Origin: Agrobacterium vitis
GTDB lineage: Bacteria > Pseudomonadota > Alphaproteobacteria > Rhizobiales > Rhizobiaceae
DNA length: 64,000 nucleotides
Direction of reading: 5' to 3'
Assembly: GCF_037039395.1 (NCBI RefSeq)
Contig: NZ_CP146245.1
Span: forward strand, 116,254 to 180,253
In this document: one piece after another, positions 42,243 through 51,757 of the stretch
How positions within the stretch are numbered: position 1 is the first letter of the stretch
Layout of the letters: the number at the start of each line of letters is the position of its first letter
Position numbers and translations under genes: made by a program
Notes under the pieces: generated by a model
Told to the model about the DNA's origin: nothing
The model's input: only the letters and a program-made list of their open reading frames with translations
The model's database searches: none

Positions 42243-43691
42243 ATGTTCATACGCAACAACCGGCGATCAAAGATCGTCGCGACGGTCGGACCGGCGTCAA
42301 GTTCGCCCGACATGCTTCGCTCACTGTTTCTCGCCGGTGTCGATACGTTCCGCCTGAATTTCAGCCATGGTGCCCGGGCCGATCACGCGGAAGTCTATAG
42401 GAACATCCGAGCTCTCGAGCAGGAGCATGATGCTGCTATCGCCGTGCTGCAGGATCTTCAGGGTCCGAAGATCCGGATCGGAGTTCTGGCACATGGCAGG
42501 CTCGATCTCGCACGTGGATCCACGATCGGATTTGTCCTTGGCCGTGAGGGTGGCGAAGGAATGAACGACATTCCGCTACCTCATCGGGAGATTTTCGAGG
42601 TGGCGGTGCCCGGGATGGACCTCCTTATCGACGACGGCAGAGTAAAGGTCCGGATCATGGAAGTGATGGACGGGCGGCTTGTTTGCGAGGTCATCAATGG
42701 AGGAACCCTGTCTAACCGCAAGGGGGTCAACGTGCCCGGCGCGATCCTCGACATTTCCCCGCTCACGGCGAAAGATCGTGAGGACCTGGAATTCGGGCTT
42801 GAGCTTGGCGTCGACTGGGTCGCACTCTCTTTCGTTCAGCGGGCACGCGACATGATCGAAGCCCGGTCCCTCGTTGGAGACAGGGCTGGCCTCATTGCCA
42901 AGATCGAGAAGCCGTCCGCCCTCTATGACATCGAGGATATTGTCAGGCTTTCGGACGGCATTATGGTTGCGCGAGGTGATCTCGGCGTTGAGATCCCGCC
43001 GGAGGACGTTCCGGGCAAGCAGAAGGAAATCATACGTGCATGCCGGCTAGCGGCCAAGCCCGTGATTGTCGCCACACAGATGCTCGACTCGATGGTCAGT
43101 TCGCCAACGCCGACGCGTGCTGAGGCCTCGGACGTTGCCGGTGCCATCTATGATGGGGCGGATGCGGTCATGCTTTCGGCTGAGTCCGCAACAGGCGCCT
43201 TTCCGGTGGAGGCGGTCGAAATGATGAACCGGATCATCGAGAAGACGGAGAAGCACAAGCACTACCGGCCAATCCTTGAGGCAACGGAGCCCGATGTCGC
43301 TCAGTCACCGCCGCACGCGGTTGCCACCGCGGCTGCCAATGTTGCCGTGGCCCTGGGCTCGCCGGTTGTGGTTGCCTACACATCGAGCGGAACAACCGCG
43401 GCCAGGATTTCGCGTGCCAGACCCGCATTGCCAATTCTGGCTCTCACTCCGTCCGAACAAGTCGCGCGCCGGCTCAACATGTTCTGGGGGGTGGTCGGCG
43501 TACGATCACAAGATGTCCACACCTATGAGGCGTCGCTGATTCATGCGCAACAGGCGGTGCAGGAAGCAAAGCTGGCAAGTCCCTCCGATCACATTGTCAT
43601 CGTGGCGGGATTCCCATTCGCGCAACGGGGCAGCACCAACAATCTTCGTGTTGTGCAGATCGCCGCAACCGACAACCTAGAGATTGCGTAG
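42243..43691 (+). CDS. ttuE: Pyruvate kinase
   Basis: The protein has 482 residues from the ATG at 42243. It is full length for bacterial pyruvate kinases, which convert phosphoenolpyruvate and ADP to pyruvate and ATP. The motifs KIVATVGPASSSPDML, FRLNFSHG, IAKIEKPSAL, GIMVARGDLGVEIPPE and MLDSMVSSPTPTRAEASDVAGAIYDGADAVMLSAESATG, the last including the ADP/substrate signature, are all intact. It starts eight bases after ttuD. Enolase is not in the window and must be chromosomal. Its end overlaps the convergent GntR gene by 15 bases. Confidence 0.93.
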   Translation: MFIRNNRRSKIVATVGPASSSPDMLRSLFLAGVDTFRLNFSHGARADHAEVYRNIRALEQEHDAAIAVLQDLQGPKIRIGVLAHGRLDLARGSTIGFVLGREGGEGMNDIPLPHREIFEVAVPGMDLLIDDGRVKVRIMEVMDGRLVCEVINGGTLSNRKGVNVPGAILDISPLTAKDREDLEFGLELGVDWVALSFVQRARDMIEARSLVGDRAGLIAKIEKPSALYDIEDIVRLSDGIMVARGDLGVEIPPEDVPGKQKEIIRACRLAAKPVIVATQMLDSMVSSPTPTRAEASDVAGAIYDGADAVMLSAESATGAFPVEAVEMMNRIIEKTEKHKHYRPILEATEPDVAQSPPHAVATAAANVAVALGSPVVVAYTSSGTTAARISRARPALPILALTPSEQVARRLNMFWGVVGVRSQDVHTYEASLIHAQQAVQEAKLASPSDHIVIVAGFPFAQRGSTNNLRVVQIAATDNLEIA

Positions 43692-44420
43692 GTTGTATCG
43701 AGCAATAAGGGGGATCAATGCGTCATGCGCGTGTTTGCGGTGCAGCCGCGCGGAGCAGCTTGCGGCATCCCCATCACCCTGCTCGATTGCCTCTATGATT
43801 GCCGCATGCTCACCGGCCGAGTGCAGCGGTAAAGGGCGTAGGTTGAGGGTGAACATGCGGGCGCGATGCAATTGATCGGCGACGGTCCCCGCCATCCGCA
43901 TGAGGCGGCTGTTTCCGCTCTCTATTACGAGGGCCTGATGAAAATCCTCGTCTGCCACAGCCCATCGTGGAAGGTCGTTGTCCGCCAATGCCTCAATCAT
44001 CCGCTTTGTGGCGGCCTTCAGAAGCTGGATGACGGGCGCTCGTTCCTCCATCGGCAGCCGGGCGAGCCGTGCTGCCGCTGCACCCTCGAGCGCGGTGATG
44101 ACTTCGTAGATTTCCTCAATGTCCGCAGGAGACAGGGCACAGATGATTATGCCCTTCTTGGGAAGTATCCGGACCAGTCCGTCTTCCTGCAGTCGCGCCA
44201 TGGCTTCGTGCACCGGGGTTCGGCTCATGCCGAGCTGACGCGCAATTTCAATTTCCGCGGCTTGGTACCCAGGGGGAAACGCGTTGGAGCGTATCGCCTC
44301 CTTGATGGCGAGATAGGCGGCAGAAACCCGACCCGAACCGTTAATGTCGGCGTTTGCTGAATTCTGTTCTGTGGCCGGATCGCGAGGCGCGGCTCCGGGA
44401 ATGTCGATCGTCTTGATCAT
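43677..44420 (-). CDS. GntR-family regulator, FCD subfamily
   Basis: The protein has 247 residues. An N-terminal winged helix (SAAYLAIKEAIRSNAFPPGYQAAEIEIARQLGMSRTPVHEAMARLQEDGLVRILPKKGIII) is followed by an FCD ligand-binding domain with metal-site histidines around DEDFHQALV and AGEHAAIIEAI. It is divergent from the tripartite transporter operon and probably represses it. A 12-base palindrome CTTGCATGCAAG sits at the presumed start of that operon. The first 30 residues are a disordered extension. Confidence 0.85.
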   Translation of the reverse strand: MIKTIDIPGAAPRDPATEQNSANADINGSGRVSAAYLAIKEAIRSNAFPPGYQAAEIEIARQLGMSRTPVHEAMARLQEDGLVRILPKKGIIICALSPADIEEIYEVITALEGAAAARLARLPMEERAPVIQLLKAATKRMIEALADNDLPRWAVADEDFHQALVIESGNSRLMRMAGTVADQLHRARMFTLNLRPLPLHSAGEHAAIIEAIEQGDGDAASCSARLHRKHAHDALIPLIARYNLRNL

Positions 44421-44469
44421 GAACTGCCTGTCGTTGTTTCAAGGCTCGTTATAGCCGCTCTCCTGGAGC

Positions 44470-44513
44470 TTGACAAACGGGCGCGCATCAATAAATGTAA
44501 GCTTGCATGCAAG
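44470..44513 (+). promoter_or_regulatory. Promoter and GntR operator of the tripartite transporter operon
   Basis: TTGACA (44470-44475) and an ATAAAT-type -10 (about 44491-44496) are followed directly by the perfect palindrome CTTGCATGCAAG (44502-44513). This position would let a GntR repressor block transcription. The 10 box is weak and its spacing (15-16) is short. Confidence 0.5.
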
Positions 44514-44568
44514 GTAGCATGGAAAAGGATGTGGAGGCATCCTTCGCGATCTCAGGGAGGAAAGCGCG

Positions 44569-45537
44569 ATGAAAAAGGTACAATTGTCCCTCACAGGTGT
44601 CCTGTTTGCCATGTCCAGCCAAATGGTGCTGGCGCAGGAGAACTATCCTGATCGACCCATCACAATCGTGGTGCCTGCAGCGGCAGGTGGACCGAGTGAC
44701 ACCGTGGCGCGCCTAGTGGCGCAGTCGATGTCCACGACCCTTGGCCAGCAGGTGCTGATCGAAAACATGGGCGGAGCCGGCGGCTCGCTTGGTGCCGCAA
44801 CAGTGGCTCAGGCGGACCCCGATGGCTACCGGTTGCTGCTCTACCATATCGGGGTAGCCACCTTCGCTGCGCTCTACCCGAACCTGACCTATAAGCCGAT
44901 CGAAGACTTTTCGAGCGTCGGGCTGATTACCGAGGTCCCGATGACGGTCGTCGGCAGGAAGGACTTCGAGCCGAAGACGTTCACCGATCTCGTTTCCTAT
45001 GTGAAGGCAAACGGGCCTGCCGTCACCTTCGGGACCGCCGGCACGGGTGCCGTTTCCGATCTCTGCGGCAGGTTGCTGCAAGACGCGCTCGGCACCAAGA
45101 TCACTCTGGTGCCTTACAAGGGCATGGGCCCCGCAATGACCGATCTCATTGGAGGCCGCATCGATCTCGCCTGCGACCAGACGACCAACACCACGACCCA
45201 GATCAAGGCCGGTGAGGTTCATCCTTATGCGGTGACAACGAAGGCGCGGATTGGCGTGCTGCCAGATCTTCCGACCGTCGAAGAGAGCGGCCTGCAAGGG
45301 TTCGAGCTCAGTGCTTGGCATGCGCTCTGGGCACCCAAGCAAACGCCTGAAGCCATCCGCAGCAAGCTTGCGGAAGCGTTGCGCGCCGCACTCAAGGATC
45401 CGGTCGTGATCGAGCGTTTTGCGAGCCTTGGAACCGCACCGGTATCGGAAGATCTGGCGACACCGGCGGCGCTTGACCAGAAGTTCGCGTCTGAAGTCGA
45501 GCGACTGACGAAGCTGATCAGCGAAAGCGGCAAGTAA
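44569..45537 (+). CDS. Tripartite tricarboxylate transporter solute-binding protein (TctC/Bug)
   Basis: The protein has 322 residues. A signal peptide of about 22 residues (KKVQLSLTGVLFAMSSQMVLAQ) exports it to the periplasm. The mature start YPDRPITIVVPAAAGGPSDTVARLVAQ and the motif GTAGTGAVSDL are typical of Bug receptors. It binds the substrate and hands it to the TctA/TctB membrane pair encoded at 46769-48755. The second ttuC copy stands between it and those genes. Tartrate is the likely ligand from this context. Confidence 0.88.
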   Translation: MKKVQLSLTGVLFAMSSQMVLAQENYPDRPITIVVPAAAGGPSDTVARLVAQSMSTTLGQQVLIENMGGAGGSLGAATVAQADPDGYRLLLYHIGVATFAALYPNLTYKPIEDFSSVGLITEVPMTVVGRKDFEPKTFTDLVSYVKANGPAVTFGTAGTGAVSDLCGRLLQDALGTKITLVPYKGMGPAMTDLIGGRIDLACDQTTNTTTQIKAGEVHPYAVTTKARIGVLPDLPTVEESGLQGFELSAWHALWAPKQTPEAIRSKLAEALRAALKDPVVIERFASLGTAPVSEDLATPAALDQKFASEVERLTKLISESGK

Positions 45538-45654
45538 CCTCGGTTTGGTCGGCGGCTGAGACTAAGCCGCCGATCCATCATTCGTCGTGGCCACGGGCCA
45601 TGCGTCCGGCGCTTGAACCTTGAGCGCTAGCCCTTGAACAGGAGCGAACTTCCC

Positions 45655-46725
45655 ATGCGTGAATACAAGATTGCAGCGATCCCTGCGGATGGGATTGGTC
45701 CTGAGGTTATAGCTGCGGGTCTTCAGGTTCTGGAGGCGCTGGAACAGCGCAGCGGTGACTTCAAGATCCATACCGAGACCTTCGCCTGGGGTTCGGACTA
45801 TTACAAGAAACACGGCGTGATGATGCCGGCCGACGGGCTGGACAAGCTGAAGAAGTTCGATGCCATCTTCTTCGGTGCGGTCGGCGCCCCTGACGTTCCC
45901 GACCATATCACGCTCTGGGGCCTGCGCCTGCCGATCTGCCAGGGGTTCGACCAGTACGCCAATGTGCGCCCGACGAAGATCCTGCCCGGCATCACGCCGC
46001 CCTTGCGCAATTGCGGTCCAGGCGATCTCGACTGGGTCATCGTGCGGGAGAATTCCGAAGGCGAGTATTCCGGCCATGGCGGCCGCGCCCATAGGGGCCT
46101 TCCGGAAGAGGTTGGAACGGAAGTGGCGATCTTTACCCGCGTCGGCGTGACCCGCATTATGCGCTACGCCTTCAAGCTGGCCCAGGCGCGCCCGCGTAAA
46201 CTGCTGACTGTCGTCACCAAGTCGAACGCCCAGCGCCATGGCATGGTGATGTGGGACGAGATCGCGGCCGAAGTGGCGACGGAGTTCCCGGATGTCACCT
46301 GGGACAAGATGCTGGTTGATGCAATGACGGTGCGCATGACGCTGAAGCCGGAGACGTTGGATACGATCGTGGCGACCAATCTGCATGCCGACATCCTGTC
46401 GGATCTGGCTGGTGCTCTCGCTGGCAGCCTCGGGGTTGCGCCGACGGCCAACATCGACCCGGAGCGCCGTTTCCCATCAATGTTTGAGCCGATCCACGGA
46501 TCTGCCTTCGACATTACCGGCAAGGGTATCGCCAACCCGATCGCCACTTTCTGGACTGCCGCGCAGATGCTCGAGCATCTCGGTGAACGCGACGCCGCCG
46601 CACGGCTGATGAGCGCCGTCGAGCGCGTGACCGAAGCGGGCATCCTGACCCCCGATGTCGGTGGCACCGCCAACACCAGCCAAGTCACCGAAGCCGTATG
46701 CAACGCAATCGCAGGATCGAATATC
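45655..46725 (+). repeat. Direct repeat, ttuC copy 2
   Basis: This is the second 1071-base copy, 5780 bases downstream of the first and in the same orientation. Confidence 0.95.
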
Positions 46726-46731
46726 ATCTGA
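45655..46731 (+). CDS. ttuC: Tartrate dehydrogenase, copy 2
   Basis: The protein has 358 residues from the ATG that matches copy 1; a few codons upstream are also open. It is nearly identical to the gene at 39875, ends NII instead of NILKMAAAE, and has its own ribosome site AGGAGCG. It sits between the tctC-like and tctB-like genes, so it is expressed with a second tartrate importer. The enzyme residues are unchanged. The near identity with many silent differences fits a duplication followed by gene conversion, or two imported tartrate regions. Confidence 0.92.
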   Translation: MREYKIAAIPADGIGPEVIAAGLQVLEALEQRSGDFKIHTETFAWGSDYYKKHGVMMPADGLDKLKKFDAIFFGAVGAPDVPDHITLWGLRLPICQGFDQYANVRPTKILPGITPPLRNCGPGDLDWVIVRENSEGEYSGHGGRAHRGLPEEVGTEVAIFTRVGVTRIMRYAFKLAQARPRKLLTVVTKSNAQRHGMVMWDEIAAEVATEFPDVTWDKMLVDAMTVRMTLKPETLDTIVATNLHADILSDLAGALAGSLGVAPTANIDPERRFPSMFEPIHGSAFDITGKGIANPIATFWTAAQMLEHLGERDAAARLMSAVERVTEAGILTPDVGGTANTSQVTEAVCNAIAGSNII

Positions 46732-46768
46732 ACGGAACACCGTCAGAGGGGCCAGAGGGGAGGAAACC

Positions 46769-47236
46769 ATGGCTATACTCGAAAAGCATGCCCGGAAAAA
46801 CCTGATTGCCGGTGGCATATTCATCGCCATCGCAGCCGCTTTCGCCGCGCAGGGCCTACAATATGAGTTCGGAACCGCGACACAGATGGGGCCGGGCTTC
46901 TTCCCGGTGGTTCTTGCTTTCGTATTGGGTGCGCTGGGCGTCGTCATCGGCCTTGATGGCTTGCACAGTGAGCCGCAGCCGACAGATGGTTCCGTCCCCT
47001 GGCGCGGACTGGTCCTCATCTGTCTGGCACTTGCCATCTTTGGCGCCGGAGCCCGCAATCTTGGGCTCGTACCCGTCGTCCTGCTGTGCACGTTCATGAC
47101 GGCACTCGCGTCCCGCCGAAATTCGCTGGTATCGGCGGCTATGATGGCCGCCGTCATCGCCACTCTTTGCTATCTGGTCTTCAAGGTCGGGCTGGCAGTT
47201 GCCATTCCGACATTCGGGCCGGTTTTCGGACTATGA
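46769..47236 (+). CDS. Tripartite tricarboxylate transporter small membrane subunit (TctB)
   Basis: The protein has 155 residues from the ATG behind GAGGGGAGGAAA. Four hydrophobic stretches (about residues 11-28, 42-62, 80-110 and 118-145) fit the TctB topology, and GPGFFPVVLAFVLGALGVVIGL is a family hallmark. It forms the membrane complex with TctA, whose start lies 11 bases on. Longer upstream frames would overlap ttuC and are not needed. Confidence 0.85.
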   Translation: MAILEKHARKNLIAGGIFIAIAAAFAAQGLQYEFGTATQMGPGFFPVVLAFVLGALGVVIGLDGLHSEPQPTDGSVPWRGLVLICLALAIFGAGARNLGLVPVVLLCTFMTALASRRNSLVSAAMMAAVIATLCYLVFKVGLAVAIPTFGPVFGL

Positions 47237-47246
47237 GGTGCTCACC

Positions 47247-48755
47247 ATGATGGATCTGATCTCGAATCTTGCCCTTGGCTTCGAAACGGCTCTCACGCCG
47301 ATAAACATCGTCTGGTGTTTCGTTGGCGTACTGCTCGGCACGCTCGTTGGCGTATTGCCCGGCATCGGGCCGACAGCGACGATCGCGATGCTTCTGCCGA
47401 TCACGTTTACGTTCTCCCCGGTAACGTCCCTGATCATGCTTTCGGGCATCTACTACGGCGCCCAGTATGGTGGGTCCACAACAGCAATCCTCATCAACCT
47501 GCCGGGGGAAAGTTCTTCCGCTGTCACAGCGATCGATGGCTATCAGATGGCCCGAAAGGGGCGTGCCGGCCAGGCATTGGCAACCGCGGCGCTCGGATCC
47601 TTCTTCGCAGGCTGCGTGGCAACTATGCTGTTGGCGATCGCGGCTCCGCCGCTTGCCTCCATCGCGCTCGAATTTGGCGCGCCGGAATATTTTGCCCTGA
47701 TCGTTCTCGGGCTGCTCGTTTCGATCTCACTCGCTCACGGTTCCGTCCTGAAGGCGCTGGGCATGATCGTCATCGGCTTGCTGCTTGGGACGGTGGGCCA
47801 GGACATCTATACGGGCGAGGAGCGCTTCACGTTGGGTCGCCTGGAATTGTCGCAGGGGATCAACTTTGTTTCGATTGCTGTTGGAATATTCGGGGTCTCC
47901 GAAATCTTCCGCAACCTTCAGAACGAACACACGCGCGAAATCGGGGTGAAACACGTCACGAACCTTTGGCTGACGAAAGACGATTTCCGGCGGATTATCG
48001 GCCCTGTATTGCGGGGAACGGCGCTTGGCTCGCTTCTCGGCGTTTTGCCGGGCGGCGGTCACGTATTGGCGTCCTTTGCCAGCTATTCGGTCGAGAAGAA
48101 CCTGTCGAAAAATCCGGCCGAATTTGGCCATGGCGCGATCGAAGGCGTGGCGGGACCCGAAAGCGCCAACAACGCAGCGGCTCAGACGTCCTTCATTCCG
48201 CTGCTTACCCTCGGCATTCCGGCCCATCCAGTCATGGCACTCATTGTTGGCGCCTTCATCCTGCAGGGGATCACGCCGGGGCCGGACGTCATTACCAGCC
48301 AGCCGGCGCTGTTCTGGGGCATCATCGCATCGATGTGGATCGGTAACCTGTTGCTGGTGATCCTCAACCTGCCGCTGATCGGGCTGTGGGTGAAGATGCT
48401 GACCATTCCCTACCGCATGCTGTTTCCGGCCATCGTCATCTTTGCCTCGATTGGATGTTATTCCATCAACAACAACCCCTTCGACGTCTATGCAATCATC
48501 GTCTCGGGCATACTTGGCTACGTGCTGATCCGTGTGGGCTGCGAACCGGCACCCCTTCTGCTGGGATTCGTTCTGGGGCCGCTGCTCGAGGAGCATCTCC
48601 GGCGGGCGATGATCATCTCCCGCGGCGACGCGACGGTGTTCGTCACAAACCCGATCGCTGCATCGCTGCTCGGCTTGGGTCTGGTCTGCGTAATCCTAGC
48701 GCTCCTACCGTCGATACGTTCCAAGCGCGATCAAGTGTTCGTGGAGGACGACTGA
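47247..48755 (+). CDS. Tripartite tricarboxylate transporter large membrane subunit (TctA)
   Basis: The protein has 502 residues, starting at the first of two adjacent ATGs. It has about a dozen membrane segments and the two TctA signature loops: [19 protein letters not shown] (about residues 33-51) and [19 protein letters not shown] (about 263-281). The family motif [20 protein letters not shown] is also present. It is the main translocation subunit of a secondary importer driven by an ion gradient, with TctB and the periplasmic receptor. It closes the operon that starts at 44569. Confidence 0.92.
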   Translation: MMDLISNLALGFETALTPINIVWCFVGVLLGTLVGVLPGIGPTATIAMLLPITFTFSPVTSLIMLSGIYYGAQYGGSTTAILINLPGESSSAVTAIDGYQMARKGRAGQALATAALGSFFAGCVATMLLAIAAPPLASIALEFGAPEYFALIVLGLLVSISLAHGSVLKALGMIVIGLLLGTVGQDIYTGEERFTLGRLELSQGINFVSIAVGIFGVSEIFRNLQNEHTREIGVKHVTNLWLTKDDFRRIIGPVLRGTALGSLLGVLPGGGHVLASFASYSVEKNLSKNPAEFGHGAIEGVAGPESANNAAAQTSFIPLLTLGIPAHPVMALIVGAFILQGITPGPDVITSQPALFWGIIASMWIGNLLLVILNLPLIGLWVKMLTIPYRMLFPAIVIFASIGCYSINNNPFDVYAIIVSGILGYVLIRVGCEPAPLLLGFVLGPLLEEHLRRAMIISRGDATVFVTNPIAASLLGLGLVCVILALLPSIRSKRDQVFVEDD

Positions 48756-48951
48756 TGCCGGGCATTTTCATGTCCTCGGGCGCCAGGGCGAGTTTTCAAG
48801 TTATGGGGTGTGAGAGCTACCTTCTTTCGCGAACGCCGAATGGTGTGATTATTTTCTATAATAAACTTTCGCCGCCCAGTTGCTGTAGCAGGCTTGCAGA
48901 TCAAAGGCTTAACCGAAACAACTGGAACCGAAAGTTCGATTCCCGTCAAGG

Positions 48952-48983
48952 CGATGGGAGGCCTTGAAGGCGACCTCCCATCG
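48952..48983. terminator. Hairpin between the convergent tctA and SDR genes
   Basis: CGATGGGAGG and CCTCCCATCG form a perfect 10-base stem around a 12-base loop. It lies 196 bases after tctA and 30 bases after the SDR stop. There is no clear T tract on either side, so a terminator role is only possible. The rest of the 257-base gap holds nothing recognisable. Confidence 0.4.
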
Positions 48984-49012
48984 GACGAAGTTTAACCAGA
49001 CGAGCGTCGTCA

Positions 49013-49846
49013 TTAGCCAACGGCGAAGTCGGTCGACACCGAGACGGTGCGCCATTCTGAGAGGATGGCGGCGTCATGCGCGTGCTTTTTCTCGATCGCG
49101 GCGACCGTGTCGCTACCGAGCGGCAGGCGCACCGGCGGATTGGGGGCGTCAGTGAAGGCGATCAGGACCTCTGCCAGCTTTTGTGGATCGCCGGGTTGGT
49201 TATGGCTGACGCCGGCTGCTATCGTGCGCACCTTGCCGGCAGTTTCTGAGTAATCGCCGATGATATTGCCGCTTACCGACAAGGAAGAGCTATCGAGGAA
49301 GTCGGTGCGGAAATAGCCCGGCTCTACGACGGTGACGTGGATGCCAAGTGGCGCGAGTTCGTCATGAAGGGCTTCGCTCAGGCCCTCGACGGCAAATTTC
49401 GTCGAGGAGTAGACACCGAAGCCAGCGGCGCCGCGATAGCCTCCGATCGATGAGATATTCAGGATGCGGCCGGAACGCGCCCGGCGCATCGAGGGCAGAA
49501 CGGCCCGGGTCACATTGAGGAGACCAAAGACATTGGTGCGATAGACAGCCTCGATTTCGGATACCGTCGCCTCCTCGACAGCCCCCATCAATCCGAAACC
49601 TGCGTTGTTAAGCAGGATATCGATCTGGCCGAAGCGATCGATCGCGACTTTCACCGCTGCAGTCGCCTGTTTGTCGTCGGTCACGTCGAGGGCGACCGGA
49701 AGCAGGTTGGGGTGTTCGCCGAACCGCTCGGTGATCGCCTTTGGATTGCGGGCGGTGGCGACGACGGCGTCGCCCTGTGCAAGAGCACGCGTCGTGATGA
49801 GGGCGCCAAAGCCGCGTGAGGCGCCGGTGATGAACCAAATTTTCAT
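49013..49846 (-). CDS. Short-chain dehydrogenase/reductase
   Basis: The protein has 277 residues from the ATG giving MKIWFITGAS; codons before it have no similarity. Classical SDR motifs are present: TGASRGFG (7-14) for the cofactor, NNAG (80-83), a serine in ISSIGGYRG, and Y146-x3-K150. It is a cytosolic NAD(P)-dependent oxidoreductase, and the substrate cannot be told. It lies downstream of a VOC protein in the same direction, and both are divergent from a LysR regulator. Confidence 0.88.
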   Translation of the reverse strand: MKIWFITGASRGFGALITTRALAQGDAVVATARNPKAITERFGEHPNLLPVALDVTDDKQATAAVKVAIDRFGQIDILLNNAGFGLMGAVEEATVSEIEAVYRTNVFGLLNVTRAVLPSMRRARSGRILNISSIGGYRGAAGFGVYSSTKFAVEGLSEALHDELAPLGIHVTVVEPGYFRTDFLDSSSLSVSGNIIGDYSETAGKVRTIAAGVSHNQPGDPQKLAEVLIAFTDAPNPPVRLPLGSDTVAAIEKKHAHDAAILSEWRTVSVSTDFAVG

Positions 49847-49929
49847 GAGGACGTTCCTTGATTTTCGATGACATAAGGGAGGGGGGCTGGCCACCGCGAT
49901 ATCGGGATGGCCAACCGGGTGGGAAAGGG

Positions 49930-50391
49930 TCACGGCAGGACTTCTGCCAGCTCGATCAGATTGCCGAAGGGATCGCAGAAGAAGGCGAGGCGGCGGTTGA
50001 TCGCCAATAGCTCGAACGGCTCGGTGACGATAGTGACGCCGCGCGCACGCAGTTCTTCGACGGTGGCGTCAACGCTTGCGACATTCAGGCAGAAATGGTG
50101 GTAGCCCGCATATTTGAGACTGTCGCCGAGATCGGTATAAGGGCGGACCTCCGCCGGCGCCGGATCGCCGCCACCCAGGATTTCCACATAGAAATGGTCG
50201 TCGGTGGCAGGTGCGAGATAGGCAAGCTGCTCGTCGGCATAGTCCCACTCGGCAACGACGCGAAAGTCGAGTTTCTCGACATACCAGCGTTTGGCGGTTT
50301 CGAGGTCCGGCGTGCGAACGGCAACGTGATGTCCGCGCATGTCAGAGAAGGGCGATGCCGTGTTGCGGGCGGGAGGAATGAAGTCGGCCAT
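49930..50391 (-). CDS. VOC-family (glyoxalase/dioxygenase fold) protein
   Basis: The protein has 153 residues from the ATG giving MADFIPPARN. One glyoxalase/bleomycin-resistance/dioxygenase module is visible: MRGHHVAVRTPDLETAKRWYVEKLDF at the start, and YHHFCLNVASVDATVEELRARGV...FFCDPFGNLIEL at the end. Metal-ligand positions H44 and E149 can be proposed. The function within this very broad family is unknown. It is 84 bases upstream of the SDR gene and likely in one operon with it. Confidence 0.82.
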   Translation of the reverse strand: MADFIPPARNTASPFSDMRGHHVAVRTPDLETAKRWYVEKLDFRVVAEWDYADEQLAYLAPATDDHFYVEILGGGDPAPAEVRPYTDLGDSLKYAGYHHFCLNVASVDATVEELRARGVTIVTEPFELLAINRRLAFFCDPFGNLIELAEVLP

Positions 50392-50508
50392 TGTCTTGTC
50401 TCCTGTCTGGTCCGGTACCAGCGCCGGTTTGCGAGGAGAAATCTGGACCTTTTCGACGATCATGATTAGAGAGATAATCTTCCTCTCAATGATGAGTGAG
50501 ATTTAACA

Positions 50509-51393
50509 ATGCGCAGCACGGATCTTTCGGAATTGGCGGCATTCGATGCGGTTGCCCGTCACCGCAACTTTCGCCGGGCCGGCGAAGAGCGCGGGGTGAC
50601 CGCTTCGGCGATTAGCCATGCGGTGGGCAATCTTGAGGCACGCGTCGGTATCCGTCTGCTCAACCGGACAACCCGCAGCGTGTCGCTGACCGATGCCGGT
50701 GCTATGCTGCTTGCGCAACTGTCGCCCGCCTTCGGCGAGATCGGCTCGGCGCTCGATGCCCTCAACCAGTTTCGGGACACACCGTTCGGCAAGGTTCGGA
50801 TCAACGCGCCCAATTCGGTCGCGCCGTTCGTCTTCCGATCGGTCATCGGCCCGCTGATCGCAGAAAATCCTGGTCTCCAGTTGGAAATCGTCGCCACCGA
50901 TCGGCTTGTCGACATTGTGGAGGAGGGGTTCGATGCTGGCATCCGTCTCGGCGAAAGCCTGCGCGATGGCATGACGGCTGTGAAGATCAAGCCCCGGCTG
51001 CGGTTTGCCGTCGTGGGCTCAACAAGCTATTTCGAGCGTCATCCGCTCCCCAAAACCCCGGATGATCTGCGTGACCATGTCTGTATCCGCAACATCTATC
51101 CAAGCGGCAAGCCATACGCCTGGGAGTTCAGTCGTGCAGGCAAGATCATCGAATTCGAGCCTACCGGTTCTCTGTCGCTCGATGACCATGAGCTGATGGT
51201 CGAGGCAGCGCTTTCGGGCGTGGGGCTGGCTTATGTCTGGGAGGAGCGGGCGCGTCCCTATATCGAGAATGGCAGCCTTGTCGAATGCCTGGCATCCTGG
51301 AGTGCGCCCGAGGACTGGCTTTATCTCTATTACCCGACGCGGAAATACCTGTCGGCCGGCCTGCGCGCCGTCATCGATGCGCTGCGTGTATGA
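50509..51393 (+). CDS. LysR-family transcriptional regulator
   Basis: The protein has 294 residues. A winged helix-turn-helix (LSELAAFDAVARHRNFRRAGEERGVTASAISHAVGNLEARVGIRLLNRTTRSVSLTDAG) and a LysR substrate-binding domain are complete. It is divergent from the VOC-SDR pair across a 117-base gap and most likely controls it. It belongs to the subgroup of LysR regulators that sit beside oxidoreductase genes. The 364 bases after it (51394-51757) hold no gene I can support. Confidence 0.88.
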   Translation: MRSTDLSELAAFDAVARHRNFRRAGEERGVTASAISHAVGNLEARVGIRLLNRTTRSVSLTDAGAMLLAQLSPAFGEIGSALDALNQFRDTPFGKVRINAPNSVAPFVFRSVIGPLIAENPGLQLEIVATDRLVDIVEEGFDAGIRLGESLRDGMTAVKIKPRLRFAVVGSTSYFERHPLPKTPDDLRDHVCIRNIYPSGKPYAWEFSRAGKIIEFEPTGSLSLDDHELMVEAALSGVGLAYVWEERARPYIENGSLVECLASWSAPEDWLYLYYPTRKYLSAGLRAVIDALRV

Positions 51394-51757
51394 ATGGAGG
51401 GGTGCATCGAACAACAGCGCGAACAGAATATCTGCGAACATCGGTGCGGCAGACCTCTTGAAGCGGACCCGCGCACCGGGGGCTGTCGGTCCCGGTTCCA
51501 GCGTTGCAGTCGCTATGCTGAACCTCCTGCGGCAACCCTTTTAACCGGTCTTGCGGGAGGCGAACGGCTTTCGCGCTGCTCGCTACAGCTGGTATGCCCA
51601 TTTCCAGTTTGGGCGCTTTCGTGACATCCGAGGGCAGTCACAACGAACTGCGCCGTATCGCCGGTGACCGTCTGGCTTACTGACGATGCCCGGCACCAAC
51701 ATGGTTGATCTAACAATCCTGCTGTGTTTTGAAGGGTGGGAACCGGCGGCAGGATTG

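Noticed and set aside
47315..48346. A 343-residue frame overlapping tctA
   Set aside because: It is a shifted reading of the clear TctA membrane protein; it is rich in Arg, Cys and His and has no membrane segments.
48756..49012. A regulatory RNA or riboswitch in the gap after tctA
   Set aside because: Only one 10-base hairpin without a T tract is visible; nothing matches a known riboswitch core.
51400..51440. A second LexA box (two GAAC words) upstream of the exonuclease gene
   Set aside because: The GAAC words are eight and eleven bases apart instead of seven, so they do not meet the LexA spacing.
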